A stretch of 64,000 nt of DNA. It comes from FEN-1219 sp039933105. GTDB taxonomy: Bacteria > Pseudomonadota > Gammaproteobacteria > Steroidobacterales > Rariloculaceae. Positions 16,786-25,782 of this stretch are shown here, piece by piece. Positions within the stretch are counted from its first letter, which is position 1. Each line of letters begins with the position of its first letter. The notes under the pieces were generated by a model. It had not been told where the DNA came from and ran no database searches. It saw only the letters and a list, made by a program, of their open reading frames with translations. The stretch covers positions 62,001-126,000 of the forward strand of contig JBDTOT010000006.1 of the NCBI GenBank assembly GCA_039933105.1, given 5' to 3'. Position numbers and translations under genes: made by a program.

Positions 16786-16815
16786 ACCATAGGTGAACGA
16801 GCGCGGCCGCGTCAA
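16786..16815 (-). promoter_or_regulatory. Promoter-like sequence for the leftward operon
   Basis: On the minus strand, TTGACG (16810-16815) and TATGGT (16786-16791) are separated by 18 bases, about 36 bases before the start of the dehydrogenase gene at 16749. With the element at 16861 this makes a 208-bp divergent promoter region serving two mirror-image operons. Confidence 0.5.
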
Positions 16816-16860
16816 GAAACGCGCGTGCGTGGCAGAACACTCGCTCGCGGCCTTTGTGTT

Positions 16861-16918
16861 CGTTGACTCGCTGCGTGGAACGGACGTAGGTTCCGTACCG
16901 GTGCCGCGCGCCGGGGAT
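16861..16918 (+). promoter_or_regulatory. Promoter-like element B, shared with 12358
   Basis: TTGACT (16863-16868), an 18-base spacer and TAGGTT (16887-16892) form a sigma-70-like promoter in a block closely matching 12358-12415. Just after the predicted transcript start, a short frame runs GTG (16901) to TAG (16946-16948), 15 codons, beginning with the same NTG-CCG-CGC codons as the gene at 12397. It ends at the G-run before the next gene and may be a leader peptide or a relic start. Confidence 0.6.
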
Positions 16919-16957
16919 TCAAAAGGCCGCACGCGGGCGTTTATGTAGGGGGGTACC

Positions 16958-18310
16958 GTGAACGACCGTAGACTCAAGCCCTGTTTGCTTGTGCTGTTGC
17001 TCGTGGGCGCGCAAGGCTGCATGCCGAGCGCGCCGCCCACAGCGGCCGCCAGTCCGCCGCCGCCCGCGGCGCCGGACCCGCTGGTGTTCGACACGCATGT
17101 ACCGGACTCGTGCTCGCCGAACGGTCAGGTGCAGGGTCAGTGCCCGCCGGGCGAGCTGTTCCGAGTTCGCCTCGTGCCGATCGCCGAAGGGCTCAGGAGC
17201 CCGCGCCACATCGCCTTCACGCCGGACGGCGATCTGCTGATCACGGAGCTCGCGGGTCCCGCAGGAGATCCGGCCGCGGGCAATCAAGCCATTCAAGGGC
17301 AACGAGGACGCGTGCGCATCGTGCATGCCGGCAAGCTCGCGCCCGAGCCGCTCGCAGGTTGGCCCGCGGCGGAGATCGAGGCGGGTGCCTTGTGGTCCAT
17401 CGTCGTGCACCCGCAGTTCGCGACGAACCACCTCGTCTACCTTTACTACGTGAAGAAACGCGACGGCATGTCGACACGTGCGCTTGCGCGCGCGCGTCTC
17501 GAAGGCAACGCGCTGCTCGACGTGAAGGAAATATTTGAGGCCGACGCGTGGATTCCCGGCGGGCCGATGGCGGGCCGCGCCGTCTTCGGGCCGGACGGCA
17601 TGATCTATCTGACGATCAACGATCACGTCGAGCACGACTTCAAGAACGGCGGCGGCGAGCCGCTGCTTGCGCAGCTGCTCGACAACGACACCGGCAAAGT
17701 CTTGCGCGTGCGCGACGACGGCAGCATTCCCGCCGAGAATCCGTTCGTAGGGCGTAAAGGCGCTAGACCCGAGATCTACACCTACGGCCAACGCAACGTG
17801 ACCGACTTCGCCTGGCAACCCGACACGGGCGAGCTGTGGACGACGGAGATCGCGCCGATGGGCGGCGATGAGATCAACGTGCTGCACGCCGGCAAGAACT
17901 ACGGTTGGCCGCTCGTGTCGCTCGGCAAGAACTACAACTTGAAAGAGATGAACGACGACCACTGGTACCGGCCAGGCATGGAGATGCCGGCGATGTACTG
18001 GACGCCGTCGATCAGTCCGTCCACGTTGCTGTGGTACACCGGCGACAAGCTCGCGCCGTGGAAGGGCAGTCTGCTCGTCGGCGCGCTGAACGGGCAGACG
18101 CTGGTACGCGTCGCCTTCAACCAACCCATGCCGCAAGGCGAGCGGCGGGATTCGCTGTTCATGTCGCTCGGCCGGCGCTGGCGCCACGTGATCCAAGGGG
18201 CCGACGGCTATGTGTATGCGCTGACCGAGAAGCGCACGCTCGGCAGCCTCGCGGACCCGAACGACGCCACGAGCGGCGTCGTGTACCGTATCGAGCCGGC
18301 GAGCCTATGA
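16958..18310 (+). CDS. Sorbosone/aldose dehydrogenase-like lipoprotein, copy 2
   Basis: A 450-residue relative of the gene at 15484, in the glucose/sorbosone dehydrogenase propeller family. The N-terminus ends in LLVGAQGC, a probable lipobox, followed by a Pro/Ala-rich linker, so it is probably a lipoprotein, unlike copy 1. The shared Cys pair CSPNGQVQGQCPPG follows. Propeller motifs: GLRSPRHIAFTPDG, IVVHPQFATNHLVYLYY, GRAVFGPDGMIYLTI, YTYGQRNVTDFAWQPDTGEL, APMGGDEIN and KNYGWPLVSLG. The GHRN of copy 1 is GQRN here. The start GTG 16958 follows six G and TACC. It is the first gene of a three-gene operon with DUF6152 and WEGDT genes, each overlapping by ATGA. Confidence 0.9.
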   Translation: MNDRRLKPCLLVLLLVGAQGCMPSAPPTAAASPPPPAAPDPLVFDTHVPDSCSPNGQVQGQCPPGELFRVRLVPIAEGLRSPRHIAFTPDGDLLITELAGPAGDPAAGNQAIQGQRGRVRIVHAGKLAPEPLAGWPAAEIEAGALWSIVVHPQFATNHLVYLYYVKKRDGMSTRALARARLEGNALLDVKEIFEADAWIPGGPMAGRAVFGPDGMIYLTINDHVEHDFKNGGGEPLLAQLLDNDTGKVLRVRDDGSIPAENPFVGRKGARPEIYTYGQRNVTDFAWQPDTGELWTTEIAPMGGDEINVLHAGKNYGWPLVSLGKNYNLKEMNDDHWYRPGMEMPAMYWTPSISPSTLLWYTGDKLAPWKGSLLVGALNGQTLVRVAFNQPMPQGERRDSLFMSLGRRWRHVIQGADGYVYALTEKRTLGSLADPNDATSGVVYRIEPASL

Positions 18311-18690
18311 CACGCAATCTTCTGGCCTCGATCGTGCTCACCGCAGTAGTGATGCCGGCATTTGCTCATCATTCGGAAACGGCGGAATTCAACCCGGACA
18401 AGCTCGTGAAACTCACGGGCACGCTCGTGCGCGTGGAGTGGTTGAATCCTCACGTCTGGTTTTACGTGGACGTGAAGGACGACAAGGGCAACGTGACCAC
18501 GTGGGGATTCTCCAATGCGCCGCCGGGCTCGCTGATGCGCCGCGGCATCACGAAGGACGTGCTGAAGATCGGCTCGGTCGTCAACGTGGAAGGTGCGCGC
18601 GCGCGCGACGGCTCGAACAACGCGTCGAGCCGCAGCGTCACGTTCGCCGACGGTCGCAACGTGTTCACTGCCACGGAGGCACCGAAATGA
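18307..18690 (+). CDS. DUF6152-type exported small protein, copy 3
   Basis: A 127-residue protein. The signal peptide ends MPAFA directly before HHSETAEFN. Family features are KLVKLTGTLVRVEWLNPHVW, FYVDVKDDKGNVTTWGF, GSLMRRGITKDVL, VVNVEGARARDGSNNAS and FADGRNVFTA. This copy has Ser-Glu-Thr after His-His instead of Ser-Phe-Ala. The ATG overlaps the TGA of the sorbosone-type dehydrogenase (ATGA), and its own stop overlaps the ATG of the next WEGDT gene in the same way, so all three are made from one message in coupled fashion. The product is expected in the periplasm, with His-His at its mature N-terminus. Confidence 0.9.
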   Translation: MTRNLLASIVLTAVVMPAFAHHSETAEFNPDKLVKLTGTLVRVEWLNPHVWFYVDVKDDKGNVTTWGFSNAPPGSLMRRGITKDVLKIGSVVNVEGARARDGSNNASSRSVTFADGRNVFTATEAPK

Positions 18691-19448
18691 ACCGCGTGTT
18701 CTGGAACGTTCTCGGCGCGGCGCTCGCATGCGCCGCAATGGCGACGGCTGCCGCTCAAGAAACGCCACGCATGCCGGACGGCAAGCCGGATTTCTCCGGC
18801 ATCTACACGCAGCCCGCCACCGTGAACGCCACCGGCCCGCGCGGCAATCTGATCTTCAACGCCGACAAGATGGCTCCCCTGAAGCCCGGCGCCGAAGGCC
18901 TGCTGTACGAGGCGCGCAATGGCGACCCGCGGCATGACGAGCCGCGCGCGATGTGTCTGCCGGCGGGCTTTCCGGACGGCATGCTGTACATCTTGCCCAT
19001 TCAGATCGTGCAGAACCCGCAGACGCTCGTGATCATTCCCGAGCTGCAGCGCGCGGCCCGCATCATCCCGACAGACGGCCGGCCGCACAGAGACGGGCTC
19101 GAGCCCACGTATTACGGCGATTCGGTGGGGCGGTGGGAAGGCGACACGCTCGTGATCGACAGCGTGAATTTCAAACGCTGGATCCTGGACGACTATCACT
19201 ACACCGACCCGACGAAGACACGCTGGCACAGCGACGCGTTGAACACCACGGAGCGCCTGAAGCGCGACGGCGACAAGCTGCTCTATCAGATCACGATCGA
19301 CGACCCGAAGATTTTCACGAAGCCGTTCTCGCAGGACTTCGTGTTGACGCTGCGCCGCGACTGGGAGCAGCTCGGCCTTCTCGAGTACGTGTGCGAGGAG
19401 AACAACCGGTGCGCCGGCGGGCACTGCCGCGCGCCGGACGCCAAATAG
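18687..19448 (+). CDS. WEGDT-motif exported protein, copy 4
   Basis: A 253-residue protein with signal peptide (LGAALACAAMATAAAQ). It opens with MPDGKPDFSGIYTQPA and has AMCLPAGFPDGMLY, RIIPTDGRPHRDGLEPTYYG, SVGRWEGDTLVIDSVNF, ALNTTERLKRDGDKLLYQI, IDDPKIFTKPFSQ and LLEYVCEENNRC. This is the clearest short form of the family. Three more Cys near the C-terminus (NRCAGGHC) are not seen in other copies. The start overlaps the stop of the DUF6152 gene (ATGA). It is the last gene of the rightward sorbosone-DUF6152-WEGDT operon; the next gene starts 110 bp downstream after a separate leader. Confidence 0.88.
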   Translation: MNRVFWNVLGAALACAAMATAAAQETPRMPDGKPDFSGIYTQPATVNATGPRGNLIFNADKMAPLKPGAEGLLYEARNGDPRHDEPRAMCLPAGFPDGMLYILPIQIVQNPQTLVIIPELQRAARIIPTDGRPHRDGLEPTYYGDSVGRWEGDTLVIDSVNFKRWILDDYHYTDPTKTRWHSDALNTTERLKRDGDKLLYQITIDDPKIFTKPFSQDFVLTLRRDWEQLGLLEYVCEENNRCAGGHCRAPDAK

Positions 19449-19558
19449 GACGAAGGCGGATCCGCGCCAGCCTCGCCTCCCAAGGATAATTGGGTTTGCT
19501 TCGGCCGCGCGCCTGCTATTGTTACGGGCCAACGCCGTCCGAGTCGCGACCAAGAACA

Positions 19559-20770
19559 ATGAGAACAAGGACGATCGCCCACCTGCCCCTAGTTCTCGCC
19601 GCGCTCTGCGTCGGGTGCAGCAAGCCCCCGCCCCCGCCGCAGGTGCCGCCGTCGGTAGAAGTAGCAACACCCCTTTCGCAACGCATCGCGGGCTGGGATG
19701 ACTATTCCGGCCGCTTCGAGCCCGTCGATTCCGTCGAGGTACGGCCAAGGGTCTCGGGCGCAATTCAGTCCGTCAACTTCCAGGACGGGCAGCTGGTGAA
19801 GCAGGGCGATCTGCTGTTCGTCATCGACCCACGTCCTTACGCGGCCGAGCTCGCGCAAGCGAAGGCGCAGTTAGCCGGCGCGCGCGCCCAGCTCGCCAAC
19901 GCCGATGCGGAGTTGAAGCGCTCGCAGGTGCTGGTCGCGAAGAAACTCGTGAGCGAGGCCGAGGCCGAGGTGCGCGTCGCCGTGCAGTTGAAGGCGGCGG
20001 CCGACGTCGCGGCGGCCGAAGCGGCCGTGCAGACGAAGGAGCTGAACCTCTCGTTCACGCGCGTGACGGCGCCGCTTACCGGCCGCGCATCGTTCCGGCG
20101 CTTGGCGCCGGGCAACCTCGTCACCGCAGACACGACGCCGCTGACGACCATCGTCAGCGAGAACCCGATCCGGTTCGTGTTCGACGCACCGGAGTCCGCG
20201 TTGCTGAAGTACAAACGCGAAGCGGACAGCGGTCGCGCGAGTCGCGTCGAGATCCGTTTGCAGGACGAGACCGAGTATCGCTGGAAGGGCAATGTCGACT
20301 TCCTCGACAACGCGCTCGATCGCGCCTCGGGCACGATCCGATTGCGCGCCGTCGTGGACAATCCGAACGGGTTCATCTCACCCGGCATGTTCGGCCAGTT
20401 GCGGCTCTATGCGATGGAGCCGTTCGAAGCGTTGCTCGTTCCGGATCAGGCCGTGGTCACCGATCAGGTGCGCCAGGTGGTGTACACCGTGAACGCGGAG
20501 GGCGTGGTCGGCCAAAAGGTGGTGACTCTCGGCCAGCTGATGAACGGCCTGCGTGTCGTGCGCGAAGGCATCGACGCGCAGGACCGAATCATCATCAGCG
20601 GCGTGCAGCGTGCGCGCCCCGGTCGCAAGGTCACTGCGAAGGAAACCACGGTGGCTGCGTTCCCGACCGGCGTATCGCGCGGGGAGAACAGTACGCTATC
20701 GATGCCGAACACGGCGAGCAGTCCGAACGGCGGCGCCACGAGCAACGCCACTCCGAGCGGCGGCCGCTAG
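19559..20770 (+). CDS. RND efflux periplasmic adaptor lipoprotein
   Basis: A 403-residue membrane fusion protein of the MexE/AcrA type linking an RND pump to an outer-membrane channel. The lipobox is LCVGC (Cys after 18 residues), so it is anchored in the inner membrane facing the periplasm. The order is typical: first lipoyl half (VEVRPRVSGAIQSVNFQDGQ), an alpha-hairpin rich in Ala/Gln/Lys (AQLAGARAQLANADAELKRS), second lipoyl half (TRVTAPLTGRASFRRLAPG), beta-barrel and membrane-proximal domain (LVPDQAVVTDQ). A Ser/Asn-rich tail ends the protein. The ATG at 19559-19561 opens the signal. The pump gene follows after 12 bp. Substrates cannot be predicted. Confidence 0.94.
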   Translation: MRTRTIAHLPLVLAALCVGCSKPPPPPQVPPSVEVATPLSQRIAGWDDYSGRFEPVDSVEVRPRVSGAIQSVNFQDGQLVKQGDLLFVIDPRPYAAELAQAKAQLAGARAQLANADAELKRSQVLVAKKLVSEAEAEVRVAVQLKAAADVAAAEAAVQTKELNLSFTRVTAPLTGRASFRRLAPGNLVTADTTPLTTIVSENPIRFVFDAPESALLKYKREADSGRASRVEIRLQDETEYRWKGNVDFLDNALDRASGTIRLRAVVDNPNGFISPGMFGQLRLYAMEPFEALLVPDQAVVTDQVRQVVYTVNAEGVVGQKVVTLGQLMNGLRVVREGIDAQDRIIISGVQRARPGRKVTAKETTVAAFPTGVSRGENSTLSMPNTASSPNGGATSNATPSGGR

Positions 20771-20782
20771 AGCGCCCACGCC

Positions 20783-23700
20783 ATGCGTTTCTCGCATTTT
20801 TTCATCGACCGGCCGATCTTCGCGGCTGCAGTGTCGGTGGTCATCACGCTGACCGGTCTCATTTCTTATCTGACTTTGCCCGTCGATCAGTATCCGCAGA
20901 TCGCGCCGCCCACGGTGTCGGTCAACGCGCTGTATCCGGGAGCCACCGCCGAAGAAATCGCGGACACGGTGGCGGCGCCGCTCGAGCAGCAGATCAACGG
21001 CATCGCGGACATGCTGTACATGTCCTCCTCGTCGACGAGTGAGGGCCGAGTCACGATCACCGTCACGTTCAAGAGCACTACGAACGTCGACATCGCGCAG
21101 GTGGACGTGCAGAACCGCATCCAGTCGGTGCTGCCGCAGCTGCCACAGACCGTGCGAGATCTAGGCATCACGGTGCGCAAGGGCTCCACGGACATCCTGC
21201 TGATCGTGCACATGTTTGCCACGGACTCCACCGTGGACCGCAAGTACATTGCCAACTACGCGACCCTGCAGGTGCGCGAGCGCCTCTTGCGCACGCCGGG
21301 TGTGGGCGACGTCGGCGTGAACGCTGCGCGCGACTACGCGATGCGCGTGTGGATCGATCCGGACCGGGCGGCCGCGCGCGATCTCACCGTGCAGGAAATC
21401 GTCGACGCGCTGCGTAACAACAACCTTCAGGTGGCGGGTGGCGCCATCGGCTCGCCGCCATTCAACGACAATCCCGCCGCCTACCAGCTCAGCATCCGCG
21501 CGCAGGGGCGGCTCGACACGCCCGACGAATTTGCGAACGCGATCGTCAAACGCGACGCGCAGGGCCGTGTGACGCGGGTCGGCGACGTGGCGCGCGTGGA
21601 GCTCGGTGCGCAGAACTACACCGTCAACGCATACAAGAGCCTCGATCCCGCTGTGTCGCTCAGCGTGCAGCAGGCGCCGAACACGAACGCGCTCGAGACC
21701 TGGGACAACATCCGCAGCACGATGGAGGAGCTGAAGACTCAGTTCCCGCCGGGCGTCGCGTACGAAATCATTTTCAACCCCGTGGCGTTCACGCGTGCCG
21801 CGGTCGACGCGGTGCAGGAGACGCTGCTCGAAGCGATGATCCTCGCGGTCATCGTCGTCATGCTGTTCCTGCAGCGCTGGCGTACGGCCATCATCCCGTT
21901 GCTCGCGATTCCCGTATCGCTCATCGGCACGCTCACGGTCATGTCGGCGTTCGGCTTCTCGCTGAACAACTTGTCGATGTTCGGTCTCGTGCTGTCGATC
22001 GGCATCGTCGTGGACGACGCGATCGTGGTGGTCGAGAACGCCGAACGGCATCTGCGGGCCGGCATGGCGCCGCGCGAAGCCGCGCACCTCACGATGGACG
22101 AATGCGGCGGCGCGCTGATCGGTATCGCGCTCGTGCTCGTGGCGGTGTTCGTGCCGACGGCGTTCCTCGGTGGCATCGCCGGGCAGTTCTACAAGCAGTT
22201 CGCGCTCACGATCGCCTCGGCCACCGTCATTTCGCTGCTCGTGTCGCTCACGCTGTCGCCCGCGCTCGCCGCTGTGATCCTGCAGCCCCACGACGACAAA
22301 CCGTCGCGCACAGCGATCGGCGCACGCTTGCACGCGCTCGCCGAACGCGCCAACGCCTGGCTGGAACGCCTGAGCAGCGGCTACGCGCGCCTCACGGGCG
22401 CCGCGTTGCGCCATCGCGCGATGCTCCTGGCGTTGTACACGGTTCTGTTGGTGCTAACGGTATGGCGCGTGGTCGACACGCCGCGCGGCTTCGTCCCCGC
22501 GCAGGACCAGAACGACGTTTCCGTCGCGATCACCATGCCGCCCGGCACGAGCCTCGCGCGCACGGACGCGCTGGTACAGCAGGTGATTCCTATTGTCCTC
22601 GGCACGCCTGGAGTGTCGTCGGCGTCGGTCTATGCCGGCATGGACCCTGGCACCTTCAGCAACGCGACGAACGCCGGCCAGATCTTCGCGATCTTCGACC
22701 CGTTCGAAGTGCGACTGCCGAAGGGGCAGACGTTGCCTGTCATCGCCGCCGAGTTGCGTAAGCGGCTCTCGGTGATCACGGCGGCCGAGATTCGCGTCGT
22801 GAACCCGGCTTCGGTGCGCGGCATGGGCAACGCCGGCGGATTTCAGATGATGGTGGAGGACCGCGGCGGCCTCGGCTACCGCGCGCTCGAGGCGGCCGTG
22901 CAGCAGCTCACGGAGGCTGCGCTGAAGGATCCGGCGATCGGCCAAAGTTTCAGCAACTTCAATACGCGTAACCCGACGCTCGATGCCGTCGTGGACCGCG
23001 ACAAAGCCGAGATGCTCGGCGTGCCCGTGCGCAACGTTTTCGGCACGCTCCAGACCTACCTTGCCGGCACCTACGTCAACAACATCAATCTGCTCGGCCA
23101 TACGTTCCAGGTGATTGCGCAAGGCGATGCGAGTTACCGCCAGGACCAGGAATGGGTGGGGCAGTTGAAGACGCGCTCGGTATCGGGGGCGATGGTGCCG
23201 CTCAACGCCATCGCCAAGCTGCAGCCCGCGACGGCGCCCTACCGCGTGCTGCGGTACAACCTGTATCCGTCAGCCGATATTCAGGGCGACACCGCGGCCG
23301 GCCATTCGTCCGGCGAAGCAATGGCCGCGATGGAGCGCATCGCGCGCGAGACACTGCCCGCCGGCATGTCGTTCGAATGGACGGGCCTCGCGTTTCAGCA
23401 GCGGTTGTCCGGCAACGCGGGCGGCCTCGCGTTCGCGCTGGGCGTCGTGTTCGTGTTCATTTTTCTTGCGGCGCTGTACGAGAGCCTGACGCTGCCGCTC
23501 GCCGTGATCTTGATCGTGCCGATGTGCCTGCTGGCCGCGATCCTGGGCGTGAACCTGCGCGGTCTCGACAACAACATCCTCACGCAGATCGGCATGGTCG
23601 TGCTGATCGGCCTCGCCGCGAAGAACGCGATTCTGATCGTCGAGTTCGCGCGCCAGGGCGAGGAGCACGGCCTGAACAGTGTCGACGCCGCGATCGCCGC

Positions 23701-23995
23701 TGCGAAGACGCGGCTGCGGCCCATCCTGATGACGTCGGCCGCGTTCATCTTCGGTGTGATTCCGCTCGCGTTCGCCACCGGGCCAGGGTCGGAGCTGCGC
23801 CAAGCGCTAGGCGTGGGCGTGTTCTTCGGCATGATCGGCGTGACCGTGTTCGGTCTGGTCTTCACGCCGCTGTTCTACGTGCTGTGCCGCAAGCTTGCGA
23901 TGCGCTTCTCGCGCACGCCGCACGTGCCGCGCGTGCGCGTCGTGCAGGCCGGAGAGCCGAAGCCGGCGCCCGAGCTACAGCACTCGCCGTTGTAG
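20783..23995 (+). CDS. RND multidrug efflux pump, HAE1 family
   Basis: A 1070-residue inner-membrane transporter of the AcrB/MexF type, exporting hydrophobic compounds by proton antiport. It begins FIDRPIFAAAVSVVITLTG, typical of the family. The porter loop region DVQNRIQSVLPQLPQ is present, and helix 4 carries the proton-relay acids in GIVVDDAIVVVENAERH (two adjacent Asp). The second half repeats the fold, with AAKNAILIVEFARQ and the late RPILMTSAAFIFGVIPLAFA. Length is normal. It pairs with the adaptor at 19559; no TolC-like channel gene follows, since the next gene is on the other strand. The C-terminal tail is Pro/Arg-rich. Confidence 0.95.
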   Translation: MRFSHFFIDRPIFAAAVSVVITLTGLISYLTLPVDQYPQIAPPTVSVNALYPGATAEEIADTVAAPLEQQINGIADMLYMSSSSTSEGRVTITVTFKSTTNVDIAQVDVQNRIQSVLPQLPQTVRDLGITVRKGSTDILLIVHMFATDSTVDRKYIANYATLQVRERLLRTPGVGDVGVNAARDYAMRVWIDPDRAAARDLTVQEIVDALRNNNLQVAGGAIGSPPFNDNPAAYQLSIRAQGRLDTPDEFANAIVKRDAQGRVTRVGDVARVELGAQNYTVNAYKSLDPAVSLSVQQAPNTNALETWDNIRSTMEELKTQFPPGVAYEIIFNPVAFTRAAVDAVQETLLEAMILAVIVVMLFLQRWRTAIIPLLAIPVSLIGTLTVMSAFGFSLNNLSMFGLVLSIGIVVDDAIVVVENAERHLRAGMAPREAAHLTMDECGGALIGIALVLVAVFVPTAFLGGIAGQFYKQFALTIASATVISLLVSLTLSPALAAVILQPHDDKPSRTAIGARLHALAERANAWLERLSSGYARLTGAALRHRAMLLALYTVLLVLTVWRVVDTPRGFVPAQDQNDVSVAITMPPGTSLARTDALVQQVIPIVLGTPGVSSASVYAGMDPGTFSNATNAGQIFAIFDPFEVRLPKGQTLPVIAAELRKRLSVITAAEIRVVNPASVRGMGNAGGFQMMVEDRGGLGYRALEAAVQQLTEAALKDPAIGQSFSNFNTRNPTLDAVVDRDKAEMLGVPVRNVFGTLQTYLAGTYVNNINLLGHTFQVIAQGDASYRQDQEWVGQLKTRSVSGAMVPLNAIAKLQPATAPYRVLRYNLYPSADIQGDTAAGHSSGEAMAAMERIARETLPAGMSFEWTGLAFQQRLSGNAGGLAFALGVVFVFIFLAALYESLTLPLAVILIVPMCLLAAILGVNLRGLDNNILTQIGMVVLIGLAAKNAILIVEFARQGEEHGLNSVDAAIAAAKTRLRPILMTSAAFIFGVIPLAFATGPGSELRQALGVGVFFGMIGVTVFGLVFTPLFYVLCRKLAMRFSRTPHVPRVRVVQAGEPKPAPELQHSPL

Positions 23996-24012
23996 CTGCA
24001 AAGCGCGCGCGA

Positions 24013-25782
24013 CTAGGCGCTGCCGCGTTGCCGCGTGTCTGACGGTATAGCCGCCGGTTGCGTGCTCTCCGCAACCTGGCCCAGAAACTTGCGCTCGAAA
24101 TCCGCCGGCGTCATGGGCCCGGCCAGCAGGAATCCCTGAATCTCATGGCAGCCGTGTGCGCGCAGCCACTCGAGCTGGCCTGCCCGCTCAACGCCCTCCG
24201 CGGTCACGGTGAGGTTCAAACCCTTCGCGAGCGAAAGAATCGCGTTGGCGATGGCGGCGTCACCGGCCGAACGATCGACATCGCGCACGAAGGCTTTGTC
24301 GATCTTGATTCGATCGGGCGGAAACCGCGTGATGTATGCCAGCGACGAATAGCCGGTGCCGAAATCGTCGAGCGCGATTCGGCAGCCGAGCTGCCGGAAG
24401 CGTTGCAGCATGTTTTTCACCGTCATCGAGTCTTTCACCAGTAACGTTTCGGTGATCTCGACCTCGATCAGCGACGTGGGCACGCCCGCAGCGGCCGCCT
24501 CGGCTTCTATGACTCCTGCGGGATCGCCGTGCAGCAGATCCTTGCCGGAGCAGTTGATGGCCACTGGAATTCGAAAGCCCCGATCGAGCCACTTGCGCAC
24601 CTGCCGGCATGCCGTACGCACGACCCATCGGCTCATGTCGAGGATCAGTCCGCTGTCCTCCGCGATTTCGATGAAGCGCATGGGCGAGACGTCGCCGTAC
24701 TCCTCGTCGGTCCAACGCAGCAGCGCTTCGACCCCGACCACGCGGTCGCTCTCGAGGTTGAACTTGGGCTGGAACATCAGGGTCAGCAAGTCGTCCTGCA
24801 CGGCGCGCCGCAGCCGCGCTTCGAGCTCGAGCCAGTCGCGCAAGCGGCTACTCATCGCCGGTGCGTAGCATGCGATGGACCCCGAGGCCCCGGATTTCGC
24901 CTGGTACATCGCGGTGTCCGCGTGCTTGAGAACCGTGGTGACATCCGGGCCGTCGTCCGGGTACAGCGCAATCCCTATGCTCGGCGCCGAGTAGAACTCG
25001 AGCGAGTTGTACGCGATCGGCACCTCGAACGCCGCGTTGCAAGCGGTTGCGACCTGAATGCCGAGCTCGCGGGCCTGGGCGTGCTGGACGACGATGACGA
25101 ACTCATCGCCGCCGAAGCGTGCGACGACGGCGTGCGGGTGCTGCACGGCGAAGCCGGCCATCGTCGTGGTGAGGCGGCTCGCGACGGTGCGCAGCACCTC
25201 GTCGCCGACTCCGTGACCGAAGGTGTCGTTCACGCGTTTGAAGCTGTTCAGGTCGAGATAGATCACGGCCACTTGCTCGTGCGCTTGCGCGGCCGCCGCG
25301 AACAGTGTGGCCATGAGATCCATGCAGCGCTGGCGGTTCGGCAGGCCCGTCAACGTGTCGTAGTACGCGAGCCGCTCGATATGCTCGGCCGCCGCGGCAT
25401 TGCGCAGGATGTATTCCAACCGCCGCGGCAACAGGGCCCAGTTCACCGGCTTCGAGATGAAGTCCGTCGCGCCGGCTTCGAATGCGCGGCGAATCGCATC
25501 GGAGTCCTGGTGCCCAGTGACTATGACGATCGGCACGCTGCTGAACCGCGGGTTCGCACGCAGACGTCGACACACCTCGTTGCCGTCCATGAGCGGCATG
25601 TCGACGTCGAGCAGAACGATCCCGACGTCGTTCTCGAGCGCAGCCTGGAGCGCTTCGGCGCCGTTCGCGAAGGTAAGGCTTTCCAAGCCAACCTCGGTCA
25701 TGGCTTCGCCGAGTAGCATGCGGCCGAGATCCTCGTCGTCGGCGATGATCGCGAGTCTGTTCTTCGGTGTAGGCATGCTCAT
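24013..25782 (-). CDS. Response regulator with REC, GGDEF and EAL domains
   Basis: A 589-residue cytoplasmic protein. The receiver domain (residues about 8-125) has the acidic pocket Asp15-Asp16 and the phosphoacceptor Asp59 in LLDVDMP, plus Lys in SKPV. The GGDEF domain keeps the active RFGGDEF at about residues 220-226, and the EAL domain keeps GVEALLRW near 352, with DDFGTGYSSL and FLLAGPM. Both diguanylate cyclase and phosphodiesterase sites therefore look intact, so it may make or break c-di-GMP depending on phosphorylation. The ATG overlaps the TGA of the large hybrid kinase gene (ATGA), which makes it the likely output of that kinase. A second Met at 25776 is possible. Confidence 0.94.
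   Translation of the reverse strand: MSMPTPKNRLAIIADDEDLGRMLLGEAMTEVGLESLTFANGAEALQAALENDVGIVLLDVDMPLMDGNEVCRRLRANPRFSSVPIVIVTGHQDSDAIRRAFEAGATDFISKPVNWALLPRRLEYILRNAAAAEHIERLAYYDTLTGLPNRQRCMDLMATLFAAAAQAHEQVAVIYLDLNSFKRVNDTFGHGVGDEVLRTVASRLTTTMAGFAVQHPHAVVARFGGDEFVIVVQHAQARELGIQVATACNAAFEVPIAYNSLEFYSAPSIGIALYPDDGPDVTTVLKHADTAMYQAKSGASGSIACYAPAMSSRLRDWLELEARLRRAVQDDLLTLMFQPKFNLESDRVVGVEALLRWTDEEYGDVSPMRFIEIAEDSGLILDMSRWVVRTACRQVRKWLDRGFRIPVAINCSGKDLLHGDPAGVIEAEAAAAGVPTSLIEVEITETLLVKDSMTVKNMLQRFRQLGCRIALDDFGTGYSSLAYITRFPPDRIKIDKAFVRDVDRSAGDAAIANAILSLAKGLNLTVTAEGVERAGQLEWLRAHGCHEIQGFLLAGPMTPADFERKFLGQVAESTQPAAIPSDTRQRGSA

Noticed and set aside
21161..22414. Long minus-strand open frame of 417 codons opposite the RND pump
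   Set aside because: Composition is Arg/His-rich and it is antisense to a clear transporter gene; no independent evidence.
24529..25716. 395-codon + strand frame opposite the REC-GGDEF-EAL gene
   Set aside because: Antisense shadow caused by high GC at third positions; the opposite strand holds intact domain motifs.
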